Source of the DNA: Rhipicephalus microplus
Lineage: Eukaryota; Arthropoda; Arachnida; Ixodida; Ixodidae
Direction of reading: 5' to 3'
DNA length: 64,000 nucleotides
NCBI RefSeq assembly: GCF_043290135.1
Contig: NC_134705.1
Location: 61,965,771-62,029,770, forward strand
Part shown: piece by piece, positions 25,506 to 34,853 of the stretch
How positions within the stretch are numbered: the stretch's first letter is position 1
Layout: each line of letters opens with the position of its first letter
Program-made: the position numbers and the translations under genes
Notes under the pieces: generated by a model
Databases searched by the model: none
Seen by the model: the letters and a program-made list of their open reading frames with translations, nothing else
Told to the model about the DNA's origin: nothing

Positions 25506-25638
25506 TGTAAGATGGCGTCCAGTACCCTCAAGCTCAAGGCTGTCCTTTATTGTCTTGAGTATGTGCCCCACAACCTAAACTGGTTGGTGATGATGAGTAT
25601 GTACAGATGAAAAGATGGAAAGAGTAATATTGCTCGCA
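25506..25638 (-). repeat. L3 3' LTR
   Basis: Collinear with 28484-28610 over its whole length with several changes, including a few extra bases near 25531. It is read as the 3' LTR because coding runs on the minus strand. The A-rich 'agaaaataag' on the minus strand just inside could be the polypurine tract. Confidence 0.8.
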
Positions 25639-25639
25639 C

Positions 25640-25975
25640 TTATTTTCTCCGTGCACTTGAGCGGACGGCCCGGCCGAGACTTAGGCGGGAAAGGTACGGC
25701 GAACAAAGGGTTAGGCTTGAAACGTGGACTATCTCGGAGGCGTGGTAACGACGGTCCGCGGAACTCTCGACGGTAGTGACAAGGTAATTGACAGGAGATG
25801 TTCGTTCACTAACAACGTAAGGTCCGAGAAAGCGTGACTGAAACTTTTCACACAATTCGGGTGTGCGAACAGGCGTCCAAACTAGTACTTCACCTTCAAG
25901 ACGGAAGGTGACGTCTCGACAAAAGCTGTCATAGCGTTGCTTGACAGCTTTCGTTGACAGCGTTGCTTGACTCTT
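25640..25975 (-). pseudogene. L3 integrase C-terminal tail
   Basis: The 71-codon frame 25640-25855 reads CEKFQSRFLGPYVVSER, a GPY/F-type module that ends gypsy integrases and aids DNA binding, and continues to a stop just before the LTR. Sequence up to about 25975 extends it upstream. The catalytic core is absent. Confidence 0.7.
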
Positions 25976-25984
25976 ATCTGCTAA

Positions 25985-26675
25985 AACAGCCTTTCTTCAC
26001 CAAATGCGGTCACGTTTATTCGCGTTTGAATCTCATTGCCGCTTTTCCGTTCCGATGTCTAGATTTCTCAACTTATCAGCGCATTCTCGAAAAGCTCTGA
26101 CTTGTACCACAAATATTGTCGCTTAAAACAAAATAATGCAACATGTTTTTCTATATTACTGTATGATGGCCTTTGGTTGTCCATTTACGAAATTTTAAGA
26201 AAAATCAAAAATGCTGTTTTTAAATATTCAAATCTCAGTTGAGTACACATATGCAAATATGAGAGCTTTGAGACAAAATATAAAAATTTGCATTTGCCCT
26301 ACGGCAGCAATAGTTTATGTACCCAATGAACACACCATATCCTTAAAACGTGTCAAGTTTGAAAACGCTGATTGCATTACTTTTGGAGGGAAAAAAAATG
26401 GAATACGTAACTTATTTCAAACTTTCGCAAAATTAGACATTTTTAAAAGCTATTTTCTTAAGGTCTGCAAACTTGAAACCGTATGAATTAATTCTTCATT
26501 AGACATGCATTTCGGGTAAAAAATATCTTTCTTGAAACAAAAATATTTGTCTTTTTATAGCATCTGCAATTTTCAAAAATGACAGGTGACAAAATTGGTG
26601 CCTCCATGTTGGTGAAGTTTGATATTTTTTTTTGTAAGTTAAGCCGTTAATCATAAAACGAAGTTGACTTTTGGG
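25985..26675. other. AT-rich block replacing L3 RT, RNase H and integrase core
   Basis: Its composition differs sharply from flanking L3 sequence. Where RT should lie there is non-coding AT-rich DNA with no motif and no clear duplication at its edges. It may be an insertion of unknown type combined with deletion of pol. Confidence 0.5.
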
Positions 26676-27000
26676 CTACCTGGTGAGAGGTGCACGAAAC
26701 ATAAAATGCTCATTGAAATCTAAAATATAAACTTTTGGACCCGTGTCGATCTCTCGTGGAATCACCCTACTGAATGTGGTGAGGATGCCATCTATGAAAG
26801 CATGGACTGTAAAACTACTTGAAGGCTGATTAGGGACTCCATCTGCGCAACGAAGGGGAGGGCCATCGTATGGCGTCCTCACTTTTTTCAAGTGAGCACA
26901 AAAGTCTGCATGAATTACGGAAAGTGATGCGCTTGTGTCTACCAGTGCCTCTGTCTGTATACCTTCAACATACACCAATAAAACATCTGATAGGCGGTCC
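26676..27000 (-). pseudogene. L3 aspartic protease remnant
   Basis: Reads VYVEGIQTEALVDTSASLSV on the minus strand: the DTG catalytic triplet is DTS here, a loss of the active-site Gly. Downstream is a flap-like region and an ILDFNEHF block where gypsy proteases have ILG.DFL. This enzyme would cut the Gag-Pol polyprotein. Confidence 0.7.
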
Positions 27001-27055
27001 AGAAGATTTTGACACAGTTCGAAAGATGCAGCTTTCTCTCTCGAAGCTGCACTGT

Positions 27056-28470
27056 TTAGTTTTCCAGTTGGCGGTCGGGAATCGAAGTAGAAGGTTGAAG
27101 AGGAGAAGAGAAACGCGGCATCGGTGAATGTGAGCGACGACGTGAGAAACGGGAACTGCCAACTGAGCCAAAGTTCTGCGGAGACGGCGACCGGCGTGTG
27201 CTGTTCTGATACAGTCGGCAATAGGGTGGTCCAGTGGGGTAGAATTCGTGCCGTTCAAAGTCGTCGTAGCTTCGTCTTTCGTCTTGTTGGCGGCGTCGGC
27301 AAAAGCTTGAAGTATGCCCACGGATGCCGCAATAGAAGCAAGTCGGTCGTGTAGTGCGCCAGGTGTTGTAAGGCTGGGAAGATGGTCGCGTGGCGAGTGA
27401 GTTGAGCGACCCATGCACTTCAGGCGCTGGTAGCTGCATTGGGTTTGCTGGGGTGCAGGTGTCCTAGCAGCAACCTGAGCATAAGTTGGCATGGCCACAG
27501 GATATGAACTCGGAACAGATGTGACAGTCATTGAGGCTAGGCTTTAGTGGGGCGCAGGCGTCGTTGCAACAATGTGAGCATCACTTAGTATGTGCACGCG
27601 ATGTGAGCTTGGAACTGGTGTGCCTGTAATCAAGGCCAGTTCCTCCCTCACGACGTCGCGTAAACTAGTAGCAGGTGGCGTTCGGATATCGAGATGGCGA
27701 GGTGAAGCCTGTGCATGAAGTTCCTCGCGGATGATAGAGCAAATCAATGCACGCAGCTCTGTTGTGTCATGACTCGAGCTGAAAATCAGGCATATCAGGT
27801 TGCACCCGAGTGACCTGAAGCTCCTCAAGGCGCTCACAGCTAGCTACAACATCGGCTACTGTCTGGGGATTCTGCACCACAAGCGCATTAAAAGTGACAG
27901 TAGCAATGCCTTTTAGCAGATGGCACACACGGTCGTTTTCCGCCATATGGTTGTCGATTCGGCGGCAGAGGATAAGAACATCTTCAATGTAAGTAGTATA
28001 AGACTCGCCGCGGCGTTGAACACGTGCACCAAGCCTCTTCTAGGCGATATCCGAGCGCTCTGGTGGGTTGGCGAAAATCTAGCGGAGCTGGCGCGTGAAG
28101 GCGGGTCATGTCAAAAATCTGTAGCGTGGTTTAAAAACCACGTTTTTGTGACGCCGCTCAAGTAGAATGCAACGTGGGTGAAGTTTGCAGGCTCATACCA
28201 GTTGTTGATGGCACTCACGCGGTCATACTCCTCAAGCCAGTCTACCACGTCCTCACCCAGAAGCCCTGCGAACAGCGGAGGATCCTTTTGAGGGATGGTG
28301 ACCAGGTGAGAAGGGTTTCTTGGCGGTGGGAGCGGTGGGGCAGCTGGTGCGCTGGGTTAGTCTGCTTGCGACATTACCGAACCCAGGTTATTTAAGCGGC
28401 GGCCTGAACGGAGCTCCAGGGATGTGTGGGGGGTGTTCGAGAGCGCCAGTGAATGCAGGAATCGGGCAGC
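27056..28470 (-). pseudogene. L3 gag remnant with CCHC knuckle
   Basis: Read from right to left: a capsid-like region near 28050-28220 (AFYLSGVTKTWFLNH), then SCERLEELQV-like residues near 27840, an Arg/Ser/Pro-rich linker and a knuckle CFYCGIRGHTSSFC at about 27310-27350. The frame is broken several times (frames 27544-27837, 27056-27439 and 26965-27531). It packs element RNA in the family. Confidence 0.7.
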
Positions 28471-28483
28471 ACTCTCCACCACT

Positions 28484-28608
28484 TGTAAGATGGCGTCAAG
28501 TACCCTCAAGGTTCTCCTTTATTGTCTCGAGTATGTGGCCCACAACCTAAACTGGTTGGTGATGATGAGTATGTACAGATGAAAAGATGGAACGAGTAAT
28601 AATGTTCG

Positions 28609-28610
<2 letters not shown>
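28484..28610 (-). repeat. L3 5' LTR
   Basis: The TG...CA unit abuts (TA)n on its outer side and a TGGTGGAGAG primer-like block on its inner side, which sets the 5' end of the element on the minus strand. Confidence 0.8.
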
Positions 28611-28664
<54 letters not shown>

Positions 28665-28666
28665 AT
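28611..28666. repeat. (TA)n microsatellite 2
   Basis: About 56 bp of TA repeat with two ACAT interruptions, between the outer end of the L3 5' LTR and the left end of L4. Confidence 0.95.
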
Positions 28667-28719
28667 TGTTGCGTACATGCACGAAGAAAAACAAGCGTAT
28701 ACGGTGAACGCACTGGTCG
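28667..28719 (+). repeat. Inverted copy of the L4 LTR start
   Basis: TGTTGCGTACATGCACGAAG begins this block on the plus strand. The same bases begin the LTR at 34475 on the minus strand, one mismatch in about 50. The whole 5.8-kb unit therefore has terminal inverted repeats made of LTR ends. Confidence 0.9.
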
Positions 28720-28798
28720 TTGATAATTTGTCTTTTTGACGGGGAAACACGATATGGTTTTTGGCGAATCGGACTTGCCGCGCCAGTCTTGATGGTAT

Positions 28799-29872
28799 TG
28801 TAGCGAAAACGTCGGGGTTGTTCAAGTTAGGCGCATCGGACGACCAGGGAGACGAATAAGTGTGGGTGAAACTCCGCGGAGGCCATCGATGAGAAGTCAA
28901 CACGATGAATTCGGGGAGCACTCATTGGGGGTTTATTTAGCTAATACAACTTCAAGTTACAAAATGCACTGGGTCACAAAGACAAAATATAGAAAATGTT
29001 GACATACCCCTCGGCCTGCATGGCCTGGTCTCCCGTGGTGAGATCCGCTGTTTACCCCGACTCCGCTCCGCTCACTTTTCAAGTTCAAACATCCTCTTTT
29101 TAACCCTTGGTCGAACAAAGAGTCTTTACAAAAACCAATCACATGTTGGGACTCGCAGCATCACAACCAATCACAGAAACACTTTCATAAAAGGCACTAC
29201 ATTTGTAAAAACCTCCTTACCAAAATGAAACACGCAAAGGGAAAGGTCCTCCGCACGTGACACTCTCTCCCATACCAGGCCGTGCTGCTTCCTTCGGCAG
29301 ACTACCGTCGGCGGCCGTTCCCACGCTCGGGCCCCGTAAGTTCTTTCATTAACTGTTGCTTTCTAGAAGCGTCCTTAAGAGCGATGGGTACACCATTGCT
29401 TACCAGGTGTACATGCGACAGCGAGGCGCCCCGACATCCTAACAACAGCGCGAGAGAATATGGTCGTTTACCTGCCGCCACTATGTCTCGGTCAGGCTAA
29501 GTGGTCGCGTCCCCATGTCATTCTCAATGACACGCGTGCCTGTTAACAATGGCTTAGACTCAGACGGTGGCGCCGGACCTGCCTCCTGCTAGACGCTTTT
29601 CCTAGTAAGCTTTCCCCTTCTAATCCCGAACGGGGCGACCCTGACTGCTCGGTTTGTGAGCCGTAAAATGCAGCGTGTAGGCGCCTGTCCCAGGCTGGAA
29701 AACACGATTTATCCCACATTCCATTAAAGTCGAAAGCCGAAGCTCTGTAATGGCCAGAGAAACAAACCCAAAGGTAGAAGAGTACAAAGAAAGACTTAAA
29801 AAAGAAGCAGGAGTTGGGTTTGCACAAATTTCCTGAGAAGATACTGGAGCTGGAAACCTTGCTCTCGCGACA
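28799..29872 (-). repeat. L5 3' LTR
   Basis: TGTAGCGAAA...CTCGCGACA on the plus strand, nearly identical to 30939-32011. It carries no open frame of note. The AATAAA-like signal on the minus strand near 28930 would suit polyadenylation. Confidence 0.9.
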
Positions 29873-30047
29873 CCTCCCCCCTACGAAAAAGAGTGCCCCA
29901 CTCGTTTTATCTGCAAAACACGGCAATAAATAGACTAATTATACAAAAAGGTTTTGCATTCAACAAGTGTGTGAGATGTTTAAAAAAATTACATAAAACA
30001 ACAGATGAAAAACAAAACAAAATCATTGGACACAGAAATATATGGGT

Positions 30048-30597
30048 TCACTCATCGGTACTGCAATACAATTCACTGTCCGTTTCGTAAGCACTGACAT
30101 TCTGTTGTGCGTTGTTATTACTTGAAAATGTCTTCCAGTCCGAGTAAAGTTCAGTGCCCGTGTCGTAGCTTTCGCACTGCTGTACTGGAACACTGGTCTG
30201 TGTCCCGCGCACACAATGTTGCAAACGGAGTTCCTGACCCACTCGCGAACCGCACTCGCGCACATCACCATTGGAGCCGCACTCGCGCACAACACTTTGA
30301 TGCAATCCCTGGTCATCTCTCCTTGCACTGCACTCGCGCACAACACTTCGATGCAATCCGTGGTCATCTCTCCTGGCACTTCCCTCGCGCACATCACCAC
30401 CGAGATCGCGCACCTCATGATTATCATCAGACTCATCGTCCGCGTCGTCGGCATCGGAGCCCAATCGAACGTGGCAGGGCTTTAAACGCGCCACATTCAC
30501 AACGTCACGTTTTTTCCAGTTTGGTCTACCACCTCCCAGTTGTTCTCGGCTACCGGGCGCGCAACGCGGATTCGACTACACCCTGGATGCAATAAAA
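30048..30597 (-). pseudogene. L5 pol C-terminus with acidic and Arg-Glu-Cys repeats
   Basis: On the minus strand, RVARPVAENNWEVVDQTG leads to ARLKPCHVRLGSDADDADDE, as in the tail of gypsy Pol, then a repeated peptide (VREGSARRDD, VRECSARRDD, VRECGSNGD, VRECGS) up to a stop near 30048. A frameshift separates the two parts near 30510. The repeat part has no known function that I recognise. Confidence 0.6.
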
Positions 30598-30830
30598 GTG
30601 GCCCGCAGGCTGCGGCAGGCTCGAAAAATAGTAAATGAACGGGAGAAGCGTCAGCAGGAGAAGAACAAGCGCAGCTATGATGCTAGGCGACGAAGTGTTG
30701 TTTATCATCAGGGCGACTTGGTGTACTTGTGGACTCCCTCCCGGGCGAAAGGGAAGACGACAAAGCTTCTTCACAAATATCACGGGCCTTTCCGTGAGGT
30801 GCGGGGTAGACATAGCAGAAAAGAAGGTAG
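30598..30830 (+). pseudogene. Inverted integrase fragment inside L5
   Basis: The plus-strand frame reads ARRLRQARKIVNEREKRQQ, then GDLVYLWTPSRAKGK and KYHGPF, a gypsy integrase C-terminal region. It is opposite to the element's own direction. The residues that should follow it are found on the minus strand right next to it (30597 downward), so a piece of about 230 bp has been flipped in place. Confidence 0.75.
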
Positions 30831-30938
30831 GGGGTTCCGTCATAGTAGAGCAGTCAGAGGTAGGTTCCTGATATTTGTTGTTGACTCGGGGCATAATTTC
30901 AGAGCGGGACTATCGTTACCGAGCAACCTCCACCACTT

Positions 30939-32011
30939 TGTAGCGAAACGTCGGGGTTGTTCAAGTTAGGCGCATCGGACGACCAGGGAGACGAATAAGT
31001 GTGGGTGAAACTCCGCGGAGGCCATCGATGAGAAGTCAACACGATGAATTCGGGGAGCACTCATTGGGGGTTTATTTAGCTAACACAACTTCAAGTTACA
31101 AAATGCACTGGGTCACAAAGACAAAACATAGAAAATGTTGACATACCCCTCGGCCTGCATGGCCTGGTCTCCCGTGGTGAGATCCGCTGTTTACCCCGAC
31201 TCCGCTCCGCTCACTTTTCAAGTTCAAACATCCTCTTTTTAACCCTTGGTCGAACAAAGAGTCTTTACAAAAACCAATCACATCTTGGGACTCGCAGCAT
31301 CACAACCAATCACAGAAACACTTTCATAAAAGGCACTACATTTGTAAAAACCTCCTTACCAAAATGAAACACGCAAAGGGAAAGGTCCTCCGCACGTGAC
31401 ACTCTCTCCCATACCAGGCCGTGCTGCTTCCTTCAGCAGACTACCGTCGGCGGCCGTTCCCACGCTCGGGCCCCGTAAGTTCTTCCATTAACTGTTGCTT
31501 TCTAGAAGCGTCCTTAAGAGCGATGGGTACACCATTGCTTACCAGGTGTACATGCGACAGCGAGGCGCCCCGACATCCTAACAACAGCGCGAGAGAATAT
31601 GGTCGTTTACCTGCCGCCACTATGTCTCGGTCAGGCTAAGTGGTCGCGTCCCCATGTCATTCTCAATGACACGCATGCCTGTTAACAATGGCTTAGACTC
31701 AGACGGTGGCGCCGGACCTGCCTCCTGCTAGACGCTTTTCCTAGTAAGCTTTCCCCTTCTAATCCCGAACGGGGCGACCCTGACTGCTCGGTTTGTGAGC
31801 CGTAAAATGCAGCGTGTAGGCGCCTTTCCCAGGCTGGAAAACACGATTTATCCCACATTCCATTAAAGTCGAAAGCCGAAGCTCTGTAATGGCCAGAGAA
31901 ACAAACCCAAAGGTAGAAGAGTACAAAGAAAGACTTAAAAAAGAAGCAGGAGTTGGGTTTGCACAAATTTCCTGAGAAGATACTGGAGCTGGAAACCTTG
32001 CTCTCGCGACA
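30939..32011 (-). repeat. L5 5' LTR
   Basis: Direct repeat of 28799-29872. One fewer A near its start and scattered substitutions are the only differences seen. It lies next to a primer-site-like block at about 30921-30936. Confidence 0.9.
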
Positions 32012-32870
32012 GTATGGTGCGTTCGAGACAGGGGGATAGGGATTACTTTGCCCTTCTGCGCAAAGTCAAATACCGAAACGTGCTTCAACAGCACATTCAA
32101 TAAAGTTCGGCGCTCGCTTGAGCTAAGCGACTTATTTATCGTTGCCATAAGCGCCCCGTCCAAATTGTGACAACCAGTTCCGTCACGTTCTTCCGGCACG
32201 TCTGTGAGCTCGACCACTGATAAGGTCACGTGTTCTTTGCTGACCAAAGCTAATTTCAAACCATTGGGTAGTGTCACGGGCTCAAAGGAACAGTTTACAG
32301 TCCATAGGCCAGTTCGTCCGCCATCAATCGAACCACACGATGGGGAACCAACACATTCTTCTTCACGCAGTTTATGTGCATTGGTTCTACGCTCGCATCG
32401 AAGCTGTCAGAATCCGCGCCGCGACAAACAACAGGAACACGTACGGTAGACAACGCAGGTATGAACGTATCGCCACAGACACACAGCGTAGTTTGGTCAT
32501 TTGCCGGAGTGTCCAGAAGTTCTGAAGGCATCTGGCCACTCACAAAGACTTTCCCCGTGCGACAGTCTACAGTGGCACCACATTCTCGCAAGAAGTCCAT
32601 GCCGAGAATGACATCATGTGTCGACCGAGGAATAATCGCAAACTCTGTCGTTATCATAAGGCCTCCCAAAAATACCTCAGCACTACACACACCAATAGGG
32701 CGCAATGGCTCTCCACTCACTCCACAAAACGTCGAAGTTTCATCCCAGGTATAAAACAACTTTCCGCCCTAACACGTCTCTAAAGGAAGCACTCATCACG
32801 GAAATCATTGCACCTGTGTCCTCCAAGGGCATCACAGGCACATGATTCACCAAAACACGCACTTTGTTTT
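32012..32870 (-). pseudogene. L4 protease and linker to RT
   Basis: On the minus strand: EDTGAMISVMSASF (active-site DTGA) near 32800, then a frameshift and frame 32295-32759 with VILGMDFLRECGATVD, the conserved second protease block. The following linker reads to KVIPIPLSRTHHT near 32020, where L5 interrupts. It resumes left of L5 with PIRQKPYRVSP, the start of a gypsy RT. RT itself is missing. Confidence 0.8.
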
Positions 32871-32942
32871 TAAACATACACACAGGAGGTATTTCTCTCA
32901 GTAGCACGTTTCCAGCGACCTCACCCCCATTGGCCGCGCTGG

Positions 32943-34202
32943 CTAGTTTTCCGGTGGCAAAGAGGGCGCTTTGCGACGCAGCGGTGAAGGAGAACGATGA
33001 GCACGAGGTCGCGGTGGGGGCGTTAAACTCCTGTCAGATGCCGGGGAGTGGTTGCGGAAGCTGCTGGGCCAATAGTTGTCATCAGGTGGTATGTGGGCCG
33101 GCCGCCGAACATCATGAGGCTGTTCGAAGGGTCGTGAAAAGTCAGATGGTTGGTGATACCGAGGAGTCATCCGACGGTTGCAAAATCACGATATGTGGCC
33201 TGGCACACCGCAGGAATAGCACACCGGCCGAGGTCGAAACGTTGGTCGCTCGTCGATGAATAGAGCGTCGTCATTTGCTCTTGTGTGACGGATGTACTGG
33301 TTGGGTGAGTCGTACCGAGACGTCGGATGTCGAGGAGGCATGCGCTGAGAACGTCGGTCATACCATGACGCGGGAAGTCTGGTTGTCATTCTTGACTGTG
33401 GGGCTGGGCTGTACTCCACAGTTGCCGCGCTCATCTTCGGTTGCCATGGGGTCAAAGGAGGCACATCCATAACCTCGCGTGGCAGACACAACTCGCGATG
33501 GTCAGCTGTCGAACACGACATTTCTCGGTGGGACAGTTCCTCACGAACAATCTGTCGAATTGTAGAAAAAAGGTCGAGGCCAGGATTCGTGTCCACACTG
33601 GCAACAGTTGTAACGTTAGCCAGCCGACCAAACTTTGGCGCAATTTGACGCATCTTAAGCGTTTCAAACGTTCGGCAATGCTGAATGACGTCGGACACAG
33701 AACTGAGGCTTTCTTTTCCAATTAGAAAATTATACACGTCCTCAGCTATCCCTTTGAGCAGATGCCCAACTTTGTCCTCTTCCGACATGGTAGCACAGAC
33801 CACCTTGCACAGCCTTAACACTTCTTCTATGTAAGTGGTGCATGTCTCACCTGGTAGCTGTGCCCGTTGCGACAGTGTTTGCTCAGCCCGCTTCTTTCTA
33901 GCAACCGAGTCGCCGAAACACGCCCTGAGCACTTCAACAAAAAGATCCCACGTCGTGAGTGCGTCCTCGTGGTTCTCGTACCATACCAGTGCGGTGTCGG
34001 TAAGGGAGAACACTACGTTGCCTAGCATAGCGGCTGCATCCCAACCGTTGGACTTGCCCACACGTTTGTACTTGGTGAGCCAGGCGTCGACATCTTCTTC
34101 GGCTTTTCCTCCGAAGGGCGGTGGAACTCGGTAGTACGGAAGCGGGCCAGAAGGTACCGTCCTGGAAACGCCTGCTTCTTCGGCCATGTCGACGTCACTC
34201 AC
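32943..34202 (-). pseudogene. L4 gag
   Basis: Frame 34202-33186 (338 codons) has the capsid-like PPPFGGKAEEDVDAWL, MLGNVVFSLTDTALVWYEN and GIAEDVYNFLIG blocks. It ends inside the zinc knuckle (CYSCGVPGHIS, then a stop two residues before the last Cys). The frame continues past the stop (33170-32943, Pro/Arg-rich). One point stop thus separates an otherwise long Gag. Confidence 0.85.
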
Positions 34203-34298
34203 GGAAGATGGTGGGAGACCGGCAAGTCGACGGCTTCGTCGAAGCTGTGGCTGCGATCGTTCCGTAGTTGAAGCGCTTACCCAGCACCTCCACCACTC

Positions 34299-34475
34299 TG
34301 TTACGTTTGAAAGAGACTGGTAGACGTTGAAAGGGGCCGTTTATTAGGTCGTGAGGGGCAGCTCAGAAGCGGCCGACTGGTTAAAGATCCTCCTGATCCT
34401 CTTCTTCCTCTCTCGCTCTGGGCGACCAGTGCGTTCACCGTATACGCTTCTTTTTCTTCGTGCATGTACGCAACA
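34299..34475 (-). repeat. L4 5' LTR
   Basis: TGTTACGTTTG...GTACGCAACA, 177 bp on the plus strand. On the minus strand it carries AATAAA near 34345 and is followed by GAGTGGTGGAGGTGCTGGGT, the primer-like site. No second complete copy exists in the window. Confidence 0.85.
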
Positions 34476-34495
34476 ATATATATATATATATATAT
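34476..34495. repeat. (TA)n microsatellite 3
   Basis: Twenty bases of TA repeat separating L4 from L6. Confidence 0.95.
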
Positions 34496-34733
34496 TGTAA
34501 CGCACTCTTCAATAAACTCTTTTAATACGCTAACGTACGCTGGGCGAACTTGTGCCCGAGAATAATAGCACAGCTAGATCGTCTCGAGGATTGCCTTCTG
34601 CCTCTTCTTCTACGTTCGTCTTTTTCACCAACACGGTTCGCGCGCAGCTGGGTCCCACAGGCTCGTGCGTCGCAAATCATCTAGAAGGCACAAGTATTTG
34701 CTAGCGTGCGTAATTTGAGGTCACATTGTGTCA
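34496..34733 (-). repeat. L6 3' LTR
   Basis: 238 bp, same length as the partner at 39811-40048. The three differences seen are all substitutions in the middle third. Confidence 0.95.
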
Positions 34734-34853
34734 TTGCCCCCCTTTCCAGAGTGCATCGTCCCGATGCTTGTGTCAAACTGGTCGCATGGCAGTCATTCAC
34801 AAACCCTCGTCGGGGATGTCGTTAACGTCAAAGAACGTTGTATCTTCAGCGTT

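Larger units (their letters stand above)
25506..28610 (-). mobile_element. L3: Ty3/gypsy element, minus strand, internally deleted
   Basis: The LTRs are 25506-25638 (133 bp) and 28484-28610 (127 bp), both TGTAAGATGGCGTC...CGCA on the plus strand. Next to the right LTR, the minus strand reads AGTGGTGGAGAGTGCT, a primer-site-like block. The order on the minus strand is gag, protease, an unrelated AT-rich block, then the integrase tail. Both outer ends lie in TA repeat with ATAT phase. Confidence 0.85.
28799..32011 (-). mobile_element. L5: long-LTR, gutted LTR retrotransposon nested in L4
   Basis: LTRs of 1074 bp (28799-29872) and 1073 bp (30939-32011) differ at roughly eight or nine positions by eye (about 1%). 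The 4-bp duplication GTAT flanks it (28795-28798, 32012-32015). On the minus strand the 5' LTR is followed by TGGTGGAGGTTGCTCGG, a primer-like site, and a purine tract AGGGGGGAGG precedes the 3' LTR (29873-29882). Its interior is only about 1.07 kb and is rearranged, so it cannot encode its own enzymes. Confidence 0.9.
28667..34475 (-). mobile_element. L4: gypsy element with inverted U3 ends, host of L5
   Basis: The right end is a normal 177-bp LTR (34299-34475). The left end is not the expected second LTR but 53 bp (28667-28719) that are the inverted copy of the first bases of that LTR. Between them, on the minus strand: gag, protease and the first residues of RT, interrupted by L5. The L5 duplication GTAT sits in the RT start, and pol continues left of L5 for about 80 bp before joining the inverted LTR end at CGACCAG. 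Both outer ends touch (TA)n. Confidence 0.8.

Noticed and set aside
30107..30595. Plus-strand ORF rich in His/Arg repeats
   Set aside because: It is the antisense of the VREC/ARRDD repeat frame of L5 on the minus strand, which continues the Pol tail in frame.
28667..34475. A DNA transposon, because of the 50-bp terminal inverted repeats
   Set aside because: The interior is gypsy gag and protease, and the inverted ends are copies of the LTR start seen in full at 34299-34475. No transposase is present.
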